From IMG/VR virus record IMGVR_UViG_3300044609_000988, positions 17,109 to 81,108 of that record: a stretch of 64,000 nucleotides of DNA; one strand, written 5' to 3'. This stretch comes from a virus. Positions 19,801 to 27,539 of the stretch are shown here, piece after piece. How positions within the stretch are numbered: position 1 is the stretch's first letter; each line of letters opens with the position of its first letter. The notes beneath the pieces were generated by a model. The model worked only from the letters and a program-made list of their open reading frames with translations. It did no database searches and had not been told where the DNA came from. The translations under genes and the position numbers were made by a program.

Positions 19801-21921
19801 TATACAGAACCACCTTCAGTAGTTATTCGTGGAACAGGAACTGGTGCAAGTGGAGCAGTAATTGAGTCTGTTATAGAAATTGATACCCCAGCAGTTCGCA
19901 TGGGTATTGCAATCGATACTGCTGGAACTACGGCATCAACAATCCCAACTAGATTTAATTTTGAACATCCTGTATATTTACAGAATGATACTGAATATGC
20001 TTTAGCTATCGAAACAGATTCAACTGATTATAAGTTATGGGCATCTAGATTAACTGAAACTGAAGTAGCTACAGGAGCTGCAGTTACTGCACAACCTTTA
20101 CTCGGTTCCGTTTACAAATCACAGAATACTGATAACTGGACACAAGATTTATTTGAAGATATTAAATTTACTTTATATCGTGCTGAGTTTGATATTAGCA
20201 GAAGTGCAGAACTTTTACTCACCAACGAAAATCCTGGTTATGAAAAATTAGAATTGGATCCGATTGAAACGTATGCTTTAGCCAATACTAATGCAACTTC
20301 CCCATTATTCAAGAATAATAATTCCATCGTCAAAGTAAGACATAGAGATAATGGTTTTGAAACTTCGGGCAAATCATATGTATTCTTCAAATCACTGAAG
20401 AATGTTGGTGGATTTAATGGTAGTGTTTTAAATTCTACTTTATTCAAAGTTTCTAACACAGGTCTAGACTATTACAATATTGTTGGTCCTACTAGAGCAA
20501 GTTCCAACTCTGTTGGTGGCGGAGAAGAAGGATTGGTTTCTTATAATAGAAAGTTTGAAAAATTATATGCTCATATCAATTATATCCAAGCACCAAATAC
20601 CAAGATTGATAGTTTTGTAAAAACAACTAATATCATCCCAATTGATTCAAATACCCTAAATTATACTTCTTATTCACAATCTAATTTTGAAAAGACATTT
20701 ATTAACGAAGAGCAATTCTTCACAAATCAAAAAATAATTGCTTCCCGCATCAATGAAATTTTAAATTCTGTAGATAGATCACTAACATACAAGATGCAGT
20801 TATCATCAACTGTATCATATCTATCACCTGTAATTGATCTTCGTGTTGCCTCAGTCAAAACCTCAACAAATCGAGTAGAAAATGCTGCTGGCAAAGAGCC
20901 TAGATTTGGCAAGAGATATCAAATTTTATCTTTCTTACCAATCTATCGTTTTACAATTAATGGAACTAGCCAGAATATTGAAATAAATCAAACTATTGAA
21001 GGACTAACATCTGGTGCTAAAGGTAAAATAGTTAGAACTGAAGGTCAATCTGTTTGGGTAAAAGTTACTTCGCCATCAACCTTTACACAGCAAGAGTATG
21101 TATTCCTTTCTACTCAGTCGCAAGAAGGTGGTATTCTAGAAGGAATTGATATTTCAATTGCTAACAATAGCATTGTTCAGCAATCATTTAGTTTTGATAT
21201 TGGTTCTACCGTTGTTGCATTTAATCCAAGTGCTACAAACGAAAAATATGACAACAAAATTAGTGGCAAAGTTGTTAATTGGGATTCTGCTTCCAGACAG
21301 TTAATTATAGAAAATGACAAAGCTCCAATCAATGCTGATTATGTAAGCAAGATTACTTTGGGTAGTGACTTCTCAAGAGAGCCTGATTCTGATAATCAAT
21401 CCCCAGATATTTTCCGTATTGGTGATATTCTTTATTATGATGGAATTGCTTTCGGAACAGAAGAATTTGTTGAGGTAGGTTCTATGGAATTTACTAATGG
21501 CATTGATTTTGTTTCTGAAAGGGCATCAAACAATAGTTCTTCAGTTGCAAAATATGTAACTAAAGAAATCGCAATTAATCAACCAGGAACATCTGTTGAT
21601 GTGAGATTAACTTTAAATATCAAAGATATAGAAAATATTAAAGTTCTATACAAGATAAAGGAATCTTCCAGTCAAGTTAATTTCACTGATATTGAATGGA
21701 ATTACTTTAATATTGATGGCAATCCAGATAATAATGATTTGGCAACTTATTCAAACTCTATATCAGGTCAAATTGAAAATCAATCTGCATATCAAGAATT
21801 GAAATATAGTGCCGCCAATTTATCTGAATTTAATTCATTTGCAATTAAAATTGTTATGAAGACAGATGATCCAGCTTATGTTCCGAAGATTCAAGATGTT
21901 CGTGCAGTTGCTTCTTATTGA
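13825..21921 (+). CDS. Giant DUF4815-type baseplate/tail structural protein
   Basis: A 2698-residue protein in the position of gp9 in T4-like order. Residues 1-75 (Asn-Val-Ser-Pro-Tyr-Tyr-Asp-Asp-Phe, then Leu-Phe-Arg-Pro-Gly-Tyr-Ser-Ile-Gln-Thr-Arg-Glu-Leu) are the DUF4815 signature of cyanophage structural proteins. Around residue 1355 there is a charged, probable coiled-coil stretch (Gly-Lys-Leu-Glu-Lys-Arg-Ile-Glu-Arg-Leu-Glu). The middle and end contain Ser-Gly-Ala-x-Gly modules and Gly-Tyr-x-x-Pro-Pro modules like those in neighbouring proteins. Annotators of related phages sometimes call such proteins gp9 or gp10; I see no clear similarity to T4 gp9, so I leave it unnamed. It probably links baseplate and fibres. 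The start at 13825 follows a 39-base gap without a strong Shine-Dalgarno motif. Confidence 0.75.
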   Translation: MPQKTNLNVSPYYDDFDAKKNFYKVLFRPGYSIQTRELTSLQSILQNQIESYGKFQFKQGDLVVPGEVGLNTRLDYVKLSSVSEVAVNVDGNIVFQKYDIKKLIGQQVQGITSGVVANVLAAEYSSSTESDTLFVKYTTSGNSGDELTFRQGETLEIINGVNTPLLVVGTDGSALPTSIKITDPDTNQSSFKESPAMGFASAVKVEEGIYFINGYFVRNNEQLLVINKYYNEPSLIVGFDIEENIIAPEQDASLYDNSKGFSNSTAPGAHRLTINLKLKTYEYGAQTDKNFIQLLSIKSGVVQKQIKQADYTLLESTLARRTYDESGDYVVDNFSLEVREYYQKNNNFGIFTKDSNNLVNGLSESEASSKLLASVGPGKAYVRGYEIVNGETKYLPINKSRDTITRDNITLKTQGLAEFKVTNVYGTIPLNDEGADATAYPTVFLNSVFNDGTIGLNDLESASNQKQTISRRSEGFEIGYGIKTIYISVSSLTNPIQTINDSNFDSVLNDLWFIKTRTGTTPSTIDSVRPIAYSKVNRPDLAADVALLELTIYGKKDLLSLFLKEYDEQSASKLRDVFLSQADAFANQNKFGSVVDYSEVITPVIGLAKPKNFSLVERGNGFNQDTDIVISRGRLNDGTASYNSTFKFNYFNPVFFTRLLLDSTVPESNISSQQFTPGKYIKGLQSGAYGVVEGSLTEFYSYGNTLFVKTLSGTFQPGESITDENGNILRIAKENTISHFIVAKRGAGFVNPTVTIDGVSYDNSKVKVFTEGSSVYRIDVLDRDSVSAEYSTPPIVVVNSAEATVSTCIVEPVLYRDTVYTYSPQNVKSFFAEYGSAKNNKFTADIEVNKTAYTDTTPITDFSFTGFAGDKYIECNGFGGDPTKLLTQGDLILFADDEGRTNRMIVQYTTKPEGSKKARIYLDYALPANAINVSVVRLRPQISNFNTSLIFPTGSSQVSSLIKDSADSKFKYYVRRDFITTGSSSGGSVTFAAQLPFGTQRFTSYSEQNFLITVIDRGSSTLVSNGDILYIDPSYVNVETSSDTTSGLTAGSVIITLPNNFFGNLTSNFPKLKLSATIEVTKAKPRLKTAIKNKRIVVTSSGDRVIPLRGQDYDTEEVEIFSYSDAYKLKYVYEGSSTNPPKVDTNGNLISGTDVTNRFTFDDGQRDTHYDVSRIILKPGFEAPVGQLVIGFDYFEHSQGDFCTVDSYLHEAGVGSEEIPSFNSSVYGITSLKDVIDFRPKADNDTIISGFQDKTLLSQQDYIKFSGPGGIIAGSPASDFNLEYTFSFSETQYLDRIDGVFLDKKGQFIIKEGNSSLNPSKPEIIDDAIALYYLYIPAYTDSNKDVRIIPVDNKRYTMRDIGKLEKRIERLEYYTLLSVLEQQALNMQIKDEIGLDRFKSGFVVDNFETHRIGNLQSIDYKCSIDTQQSVLRPQVKEDNFTLKEVYTRVDERQNAGYQKTGDVVTLPYTNVRLLGNNFATKTVSPNPFVVLQYVGDANISPSVDQWYNTDVVPLITDTNTNLFTIFLAKADSRDSFASFYNSFVVNWVGYNRNFYNIASLSNINSQQASSNVEIASVASTSNISPFNNETAKGVTTKTTNDNSVISSIQFFARSIPVKFNLTRLKPQTQIYVFMEGIDINRWAIPDIRYTGIAGNSPSSFNAPIVTDENGNASGIILIPAGKPPRENTSWTGNVQTVIYDDTASDVYITSGIKTIRFTSSSTNEVKDKVDTYTETKFYSSGTLPENPASIISTLPAYFKANEGVQLVDQSTSNKEKPNPLTQTFTVENFDGGVFVTGLDLYFNKKSDNIPVRVYLTNVDVGKPGKYIIPGTESALLPNTYLKVFASGNLTITVGEKVKGKSSGAEGPILKVYDKNNIEVLASTIGEISLSNEQVYTLVLSNHNGISFQQNEALEVPSVILYNNKTAQNLGLTIAKDSGKVVDLKIKNVGINYQSAILTIESPQLPGGSTATGTVDVSNGKIYNTEISIGGNGYTEPPSVVIRGTGTGASGAVIESVIEIDTPAVRMGIAIDTAGTTASTIPTRFNFEHPVYLQNDTEYALAIETDSTDYKLWASRLTETEVATGAAVTAQPLLGSVYKSQNTDNWTQDLFEDIKFTLYRAEFDISRSAELLLTNENPGYEKLELDPIETYALANTNATSPLFKNNNSIVKVRHRDNGFETSGKSYVFFKSLKNVGGFNGSVLNSTLFKVSNTGLDYYNIVGPTRASSNSVGGGEEGLVSYNRKFEKLYAHINYIQAPNTKIDSFVKTTNIIPIDSNTLNYTSYSQSNFEKTFINEEQFFTNQKIIASRINEILNSVDRSLTYKMQLSSTVSYLSPVIDLRVASVKTSTNRVENAAGKEPRFGKRYQILSFLPIYRFTINGTSQNIEINQTIEGLTSGAKGKIVRTEGQSVWVKVTSPSTFTQQEYVFLSTQSQEGGILEGIDISIANNSIVQQSFSFDIGSTVVAFNPSATNEKYDNKISGKVVNWDSASRQLIIENDKAPINADYVSKITLGSDFSREPDSDNQSPDIFRIGDILYYDGIAFGTEEFVEVGSMEFTNGIDFVSERASNNSSSVAKYVTKEIAINQPGTSVDVRLTLNIKDIENIKVLYKIKESSSQVNFTDIEWNYFNIDGNPDNNDLATYSNSISGQIENQSAYQELKYSAANLSEFNSFAIKIVMKTDDPAYVPKIQDVRAVASY
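15849..15995 (+). other. GC-rich islet that coincides with one beta module
   Basis: Within an AT-rich gene, this stretch uses ACC, GGC, ATC, CTC, GCC, GTC and GAG codons; 34 of 60 bases at 15841-15900 are G or C. It encodes one complete Ser-Gly-Ala-Tyr-Gly module running from Pro-Gly-Lys-Tyr-Ile to Pro-Gly-Glu-Ser-Ile, so the compositional edges match a domain unit. Confidence 0.6.
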
Positions 21922-22127
21922 TGGACAATCGTTATTTAAAAGTTGAAGGCCACGAAAATTTGTATAGAGATTCATCAACGGGGGCTATTGTCAATACAGA
22001 CAAACCAGCTCCCAAAAATTTTTCTAAACAATTTACAAATGCTATTGATGACATAAATAGTTTGAAGGAAGAAATATCTGAAATCAAAAGACTTCTTAGA
22101 GAGATAGTAAGAAATGGCAGTTCTTAG
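21921..22127 (+). CDS. Small hypothetical protein with C-terminal helix
   Basis: A 68-residue protein that starts at ATG 21921, overlapping the preceding TGA stop by one base (TGATG); an in-frame TTG at 21918 is a less likely start. The N-terminal half reads like a small beta unit (Tyr-Leu-Lys-Val-Glu-Gly-His-Glu-Asn-Leu-Tyr-Arg-Asp). The second half is a charged helix with heptad-like Leu/Ile spacing (Ile-Asn-Ser-Leu-Lys-Glu-Glu-Ile-Ser-Glu-Ile-Lys), possibly a coiled coil. It overlaps the next gene by 14 bases. Similar small proteins sit beside large structural genes in cyanophages, but the function is unknown to me. A virion or assembly role is inferred from position. Confidence 0.65.
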   Translation: MDNRYLKVEGHENLYRDSSTGAIVNTDKPAPKNFSKQFTNAIDDINSLKEEISEIKRLLREIVRNGSS

Positions 22128-25100
22128 ATCCGTTGCTAAAACAGATACATTTGAAATTTTTAGGCAAAAAGTAAACGAAATTGCTGGCGATGTTTTTAGC
22201 ATTTCTTCTGGCGGTAGTGACCTATCTACAGGAAATCTTAAGTTGGGAGATGGCACAAGAACTGCCCCAGCATTAGCTTTTGTATCAGATGGTAGCTTAG
22301 GAATTTACAAACCAGCAGCAAAAACTTTTGGATTTGTGAGTGGTGGCAAGAAAATTGCTGATTATTCAGAAGCATCAGTATATACTTTCAAAGATTTAAT
22401 TTTACAACAAAATATTTTAAATAATACGGGTATTTCTATAACAAATATTGGTAATAATTATGATGCTGGGGAATATTCTGATGTTAAATTAATTGGTGGC
22501 ACTGGAGATAATGCTACTGCAGATATCACGGTTACTGAATTTTCGGGGAGTATTAATTCAGTTGGAGCAAATTATATTGAAGGTAATTATAGTGGTATAC
22601 CAATATCTGGTGGATCTGGCACAGGAGCTGTAGTATCATTTGATATTAATGGAATAGTTGGGAATATTACAGAAGGAGGAACTGGTTATATTCCAGGAAC
22701 TTACGACAATATCGAATTAATTAATGGATCTGGCACAGGAGCAGAAGCTAGTATTGTTGTTACTGGAGATACTGTTCTTAGTGGTTCTATCACAAATCCT
22801 GGTTCTGGATATACTGAAGGAGTATATAATTTTGTCGGAATTTTAAATAAACCACTCGATACTTTTGCAGTAACTTCAATATCAAATCCAGGAACTCCCC
22901 CACCAAATAATGTTTATCAAATTGACGGAGTAACCCAAGATACATTAACTTTAATTAGAGGAAATACTTATAGATTTGATGTATCAAATTCTTCTCTTTC
23001 TTCATATCCATTAATTTTTAGAGCAATTACTGATGAATTTTTGGCATCTGAAGATTATAATGTAGTCTCAAAAGGAACTATTGGAACTACAGGAGCATTT
23101 ATAGATCTTATTATAAAACCAACAGCTTCATTAGGTAATATCAAATATGATTGTTCATCTGATCCAGGAATGGGATCGACAATTACTATTATTGATGGAG
23201 CTTTAGGACAGTATGGAAGTATTGCAACTGCCACGGCAACAGTAAATTCTTCTGGTTTAGTATCTGATTTTGAAATTACTTCTTTTGGTTCTGATTACAA
23301 ACAAACTGACGTATTACAAGTTTATTTTGGTGAAGTTGGAGGGACTGGTTCTGGGTTTGAATATACAATAGGATCTCCTTCTTATACTGGCGTAGTATCT
23401 GAAATTACTATCACAAATAACGGCATTAATTATTTAAAAAATAATGTTTTATCAATAAATTCTCTAGATGTTGGTGGCGAAGGATCTGGATTTGAATTTA
23501 CAATAACGTCAGATCCTGGAATAGTATCAAATCTACAATTCAGCTCTAAAGGCTCTGGGTATCAAATCGAAGATATTCTTGAATTACCAGAAGAAATAAC
23601 AAATATACAAACAAATTTAAATTCTCAAGTTTCGGGATTATCTACTACACTAAGTAATTCATCTACATTAGTTACCGTATCATCCACAAATGGTATTGTT
23701 GCTGGGATGACTGTTTTAACAGATATTTTAACCAGTGTTGGCGAACTTCCTATAGGAACAACTGTTCTTTCAGTAAATAGTTTAACTCAAATAACATTAT
23801 CCCAATTGCCTTCCACTTCAGGAACAGCAACTTTAAATTTTGTTTCGCCAGGACAACTTGACGAAATACAATTAGTTTCGGTTGAAAATATTATAGTTGG
23901 TTCTACTGTAACACAAACAGCTGGTTCGGGACAATTAGATATAGATACCACAGTAACAGAAATTGACACAGAAACAAATATAATTACTCTATCATCTCAG
24001 CCAGTAAAAGCAGGATCAGCAACTTTAACTTTTTCGCCTCCATTTGGAATTCCTGCAAATAAATTTGAATACGAAATTTCAAATTTAGGTAGTATTGAAG
24101 AATTTACTATTACTGCTGGAGGAAATGGATATTCGTTGGGAGATGTATTAACTGTAAACAACAAAGATTTAACACAGCCAATTGTATTTTCAGTAATTAA
24201 TAAAAATTTACAAACAATTACTTTTGTTAATTCTATTTCAAGTGCAGTTTTTTCTGTTGGAGATACTATTACATTAACGGGAGGATCTTTAATTCCTGTT
24301 ATTTCCACAATTTATAGTATAAAATCTTCTGGGGGATTTATACAAAGTATATTAGTAGATTCTGGAAATTATGAATCAGGAGATATTATAACTGGAGAAT
24401 CAATAACAACTTCAAATTATGAAATAAATACTGCTTCTTCTACACAATATAGATATTTTATTGATACTGGTTCTGGTTACGAATTAACTCCAAATTTAAC
24501 TCTATATGTAGGAAACACTTATAACTTTAATTTATCTGATAGTTCAAATTCTTCTCATATATTTTCATTAAGTAAATTTAGAGATGGCATTTGGGGACCT
24601 AGTTTAATTGAAAATATAACAACTACATTATCTACATCTTCTGCAACAATTATCGTAAATGATACTACTGGCATTTTGCCAGGAATGGAAGTTTCAGTTA
24701 CTGATGGTGATGGGGTATTGGAGCTAGCAACTAAAGTATTGCAAGTTAATAATGTATCAAACTCAATACTGTTAGATAAAGCGCCAAGTTTCTCTGGTGC
24801 AGTAACATTAACATTTAGGGGAACACAATATACCGATGGAGTCGAAAGAGGACAATCCATCTTATCAATTAATGTAACAGAAAATACTCCAAATCTTTAC
24901 TATTATTGTGCTGCTCAAAATAGCACCCATGTTAATGAAGGTGGAGAAGATAACCAAGAAGCTGTTATCACGATCAACCCAAATAATCCAAAAGTATTTG
25001 GTAGTGATTTTTTACTCAGTGTAGATGAATTAACCACAGAAGATGTAATTAGTGGTAATATCGAAACTGGAGAATTTATAGCAGTTTCTTTTACTGGCAA

Positions 25101-26973
25101 TGAAGCAACCTTTGGATCTGCTTCGGTGACAGGAACTTTATCTGCACCATCAATTACAGGAAATGATATTACTGCTACTACAATTACATCTACAGGTAAT
25201 TTAGAATTATCTGGAACGGAAGTAAATGTGACAGGAGATTTTAATATTGGTTCCAATATTCAAGTAGTTTCTTCTAATGGTAATATTACAACGTCAGGTA
25301 TTCTCCAAACCAATGGCAGTTTAAACGTTAATAATATTTTAACGGTTATTGATAATACTATTTCTACTATTACTGGCAGTGATATTGTATTAGAACCGCC
25401 TACAGGAAGAGTAGCAAAAGTAAACACAACAACTGCTATTATAATTCCTTCGGGTAATTCTGCTCAACGACCAGCAGGAGCAGTTGCTCAGAATGGAGCA
25501 ATACGTTTCAATACAGAAACTGGACAATACGAAGGTTACAGTGCTGCTACAACTTCATGGTCATCTCTTGGTGGTGTCAGAGATCTTGATGGAAATACTT
25601 ATATTGCTGCCGAAGCATTTACTGGTGCTAATGATAATATTTTATACTTTTTTAATGATACTAATAATACATTAAAACTAACAACATCGTATCTTGATTT
25701 TAATACGGTAAAGAAACTTCGTTCTTTGAATATTTCTTTACCTACCTTCACTAATTGGTCAGCAAATACTCCAGTTACTCTCGGTTCTTATGTAAAGTAT
25801 AGAAATAATCTTTACGAAGTAACTCAAGCAGGCACTACAGGAACTTCGGGTAACGAACCAGTTCATACAACTGGAGTTCAACCAAATGGCACAGCACAAT
25901 TAACTTGGTATATTTCTGCTGTTGCTCCATTAACATTTGAAGAAATTTCGGAACTTCAAGTTGGACCTCTTGGCAATCTCCCACTTATTGTTAATAGCGA
26001 TTTAAGATTAGCAGATAATGTTTTATCAACAGATGTTAGTGACCTTATACTCAGACCAAATGCTGGTAAGAAAGTTACCATCGATGCTCAAACATCTCTT
26101 GTAATTCCTGCTGGAGACAGCAATAATAGAGGTGTTGCTGCACAAGGTTCTATTCGTTATAGCACTACTTTATCTTCGTTTGAAGGTTATAACGGAACTA
26201 ATTGGACAAGTTTAGGTGGCGTAAAAGACGTTGACGGAAATACATATATTATTCCAGAAACTGCTCCTGGTGCTAATGAAAATATTTTATACTTCTATAA
26301 TGATGGCGAAAATACTTTACGCTTATCAAAAACAGCTTTAACTTTCCAGACAATTTCTACAATCTCATCAAATTCAAATACTTTAGCTATCAATGCTAAT
26401 CTAATAACTTTTGATAATTTATCAGCATCAATTGATAACTCAGGAACATCCACATTTATTTCATCCACACAAACTAATTTAGATTTAGGTCTGTCAGTTG
26501 GTCTTACAAATAAACATCTATTGAGATTAAATACCTCTGGAGATATTATTATTAATAGAGGATTTGGTACATCGATAGAAAATAACCTAGTTGTACTTTC
26601 TAATGAATTAAAAGATTTTGAATTGGATGATACTAAACTTTCTACAGCTGATATTAACTTAACTAAAGGAACTACAAATACTGGTTCTACAGTTCTTTAT
26701 TCTCCATCTTCTGCCTCAGGAATTAAAGTCGTAGTTTCTGCTGAAAATATCACCACAAATGATGTTGAAATGATCGAATTTACTGTTACTGATAAAGGAA
26801 GTGATATTTACCATAGTGAATATGGAAATGTTATTACAAATGATAATTTAATTAATATTACTTTTGATTTTAATGCTTCTAATGATGTCAGAATGAATTT
26901 TGCTTTAGATGCCTCTGTTCAAACTGGCGATGAGGTAAATATTACAGTAGTAAAAACCATTATCAAAAAATAA
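22114..26973 (+). CDS. Large tail/baseplate structural protein with cupredoxin-like modules
   Basis: A 1619-residue protein that overlaps the previous gene. Its N-terminus (Ala-Val-Leu-Arg-Ser-Val-Ala-Lys-Thr-Asp-Thr-Phe-Glu-x-Phe-Arg) is a common cyanophage structural-protein start. Residues of about 110-260 are Gly-Tyr/Gly-Ser-Gly beta modules. Two regions look like degenerate cupredoxins: about 269-355 (Leu-Ile-Arg-Gly-Asn-Thr-Tyr-Arg-Phe-Asp, then Tyr-Asp-Cys-Ser-Ser-Asp-Pro-Gly-Met-Gly) and about 790-940 (Leu-Tyr-Val-Gly-Asn-Thr-Tyr, His-Ile-Phe-Ser, then Tyr-Tyr-Tyr-Cys). A module with Ser-Leu-Gly-Gly-Val and Asp-Gly-Asn-Thr-Tyr-Ile occurs twice (from about 1118 and 1336). It occupies the gp10 position, but similarity to T4 gp10 is not visible. 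Role as a baseplate pin or short-fibre component is inferred. Confidence 0.7.
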   Translation: MAVLRSVAKTDTFEIFRQKVNEIAGDVFSISSGGSDLSTGNLKLGDGTRTAPALAFVSDGSLGIYKPAAKTFGFVSGGKKIADYSEASVYTFKDLILQQNILNNTGISITNIGNNYDAGEYSDVKLIGGTGDNATADITVTEFSGSINSVGANYIEGNYSGIPISGGSGTGAVVSFDINGIVGNITEGGTGYIPGTYDNIELINGSGTGAEASIVVTGDTVLSGSITNPGSGYTEGVYNFVGILNKPLDTFAVTSISNPGTPPPNNVYQIDGVTQDTLTLIRGNTYRFDVSNSSLSSYPLIFRAITDEFLASEDYNVVSKGTIGTTGAFIDLIIKPTASLGNIKYDCSSDPGMGSTITIIDGALGQYGSIATATATVNSSGLVSDFEITSFGSDYKQTDVLQVYFGEVGGTGSGFEYTIGSPSYTGVVSEITITNNGINYLKNNVLSINSLDVGGEGSGFEFTITSDPGIVSNLQFSSKGSGYQIEDILELPEEITNIQTNLNSQVSGLSTTLSNSSTLVTVSSTNGIVAGMTVLTDILTSVGELPIGTTVLSVNSLTQITLSQLPSTSGTATLNFVSPGQLDEIQLVSVENIIVGSTVTQTAGSGQLDIDTTVTEIDTETNIITLSSQPVKAGSATLTFSPPFGIPANKFEYEISNLGSIEEFTITAGGNGYSLGDVLTVNNKDLTQPIVFSVINKNLQTITFVNSISSAVFSVGDTITLTGGSLIPVISTIYSIKSSGGFIQSILVDSGNYESGDIITGESITTSNYEINTASSTQYRYFIDTGSGYELTPNLTLYVGNTYNFNLSDSSNSSHIFSLSKFRDGIWGPSLIENITTTLSTSSATIIVNDTTGILPGMEVSVTDGDGVLELATKVLQVNNVSNSILLDKAPSFSGAVTLTFRGTQYTDGVERGQSILSINVTENTPNLYYYCAAQNSTHVNEGGEDNQEAVITINPNNPKVFGSDFLLSVDELTTEDVISGNIETGEFIAVSFTGNEATFGSASVTGTLSAPSITGNDITATTITSTGNLELSGTEVNVTGDFNIGSNIQVVSSNGNITTSGILQTNGSLNVNNILTVIDNTISTITGSDIVLEPPTGRVAKVNTTTAIIIPSGNSAQRPAGAVAQNGAIRFNTETGQYEGYSAATTSWSSLGGVRDLDGNTYIAAEAFTGANDNILYFFNDTNNTLKLTTSYLDFNTVKKLRSLNISLPTFTNWSANTPVTLGSYVKYRNNLYEVTQAGTTGTSGNEPVHTTGVQPNGTAQLTWYISAVAPLTFEEISELQVGPLGNLPLIVNSDLRLADNVLSTDVSDLILRPNAGKKVTIDAQTSLVIPAGDSNNRGVAAQGSIRYSTTLSSFEGYNGTNWTSLGGVKDVDGNTYIIPETAPGANENILYFYNDGENTLRLSKTALTFQTISTISSNSNTLAINANLITFDNLSASIDNSGTSTFISSTQTNLDLGLSVGLTNKHLLRLNTSGDIIINRGFGTSIENNLVVLSNELKDFELDDTKLSTADINLTKGTTNTGSTVLYSPSSASGIKVVVSAENITTNDVEMIEFTVTDKGSDIYHSEYGNVITNDNLINITFDFNASNDVRMNFALDASVQTGDEVNITVVKTIIKK

Positions 26974-26976
26974 ACA

Positions 26977-27486
26977 ATGGCAACTAATTTAAAACAGTTT
27001 GATTCTGTAGGTGGATTTTCAGTAGATAATACTACTGTAATTAATAATTTAAAAGATGTTAAAAACGTCAACACATTAGAGTTAAAAAATAGCGAATTTT
27101 CTGATAGTACAAGAACTCAGTATATTTTACGTGGTACTAATACCGCTATATTAGGTACTGATGCTATTGGATCTCAAATTATTCTTCCATCAGAAACTAT
27201 TAGTTTTATCACTGGTCATATTATTGGTGTTAATTCTAGTGGAGGAGGACACCATTCATCAAAAATTGAAAGTGTTGTATCATGTGATGTAGCTGGAAAC
27301 GTTCAGGTTCTTTCTGAATTAACTACTATTGTAAAAGATAGTATTCCAGAAAGTCAAAATTGGACAGTAAATACTTATGATGGTGGGGCAGCTAATAGAT
27401 TTAGCTATTCTGTTACCAGAGCAGGAACAACAGACACAATTAAGTGGATAGCTACAGTAGATGTGATAAGCATTCTGTGGTTATAA
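26977..27486 (+). CDS. Small virion structural protein (unassigned)
   Basis: A 169-residue protein beginning three bases after the preceding stop. The N-terminus (Asn-Leu-Lys-Gln-Phe-Asp-Ser-Val-Gly-Gly-Phe-Ser-Val-Asp) and the rest are beta-rich. A His-His pair lies in a glycine-serine loop (Ser-Ser-Gly-Gly-Gly-His-His-Ser-Ser) near residue 90, and the C-terminus is hydrophobic (Ile-Ser-Ile-Leu-Trp-Leu). It resembles proteins placed between large fibre genes in cyanophages, with no function I can name. Co-transcription with the previous gene is likely, and a candidate late promoter for the next gene follows its stop. Confidence 0.65.
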   Translation: MATNLKQFDSVGGFSVDNTTVINNLKDVKNVNTLELKNSEFSDSTRTQYILRGTNTAILGTDAIGSQIILPSETISFITGHIIGVNSSGGGHHSSKIESVVSCDVAGNVQVLSELTTIVKDSIPESQNWTVNTYDGGAANRFSYSVTRAGTTDTIKWIATVDVISILWL

Positions 27487-27489
27487 TAA

Positions 27490-27497
27490 ACTAAATA
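27490..27497 (+). promoter_or_regulatory. Candidate late promoter box ACTAAATA before the large fibre gene
   Basis: ACTAAATA lies right after the upstream stop and 42 nt before the fibre start. It differs from TATAAATA at two positions, but the CTAAATA variant recurs at 46614 and 51239 in similar intergenic positions, which supports a real promoter variant. Confidence 0.35.
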
Positions 27498-27539
27498 TAC
27501 TAAGGAATAACATCTTCAGAAGCGGAGCAGCACAGCAAA

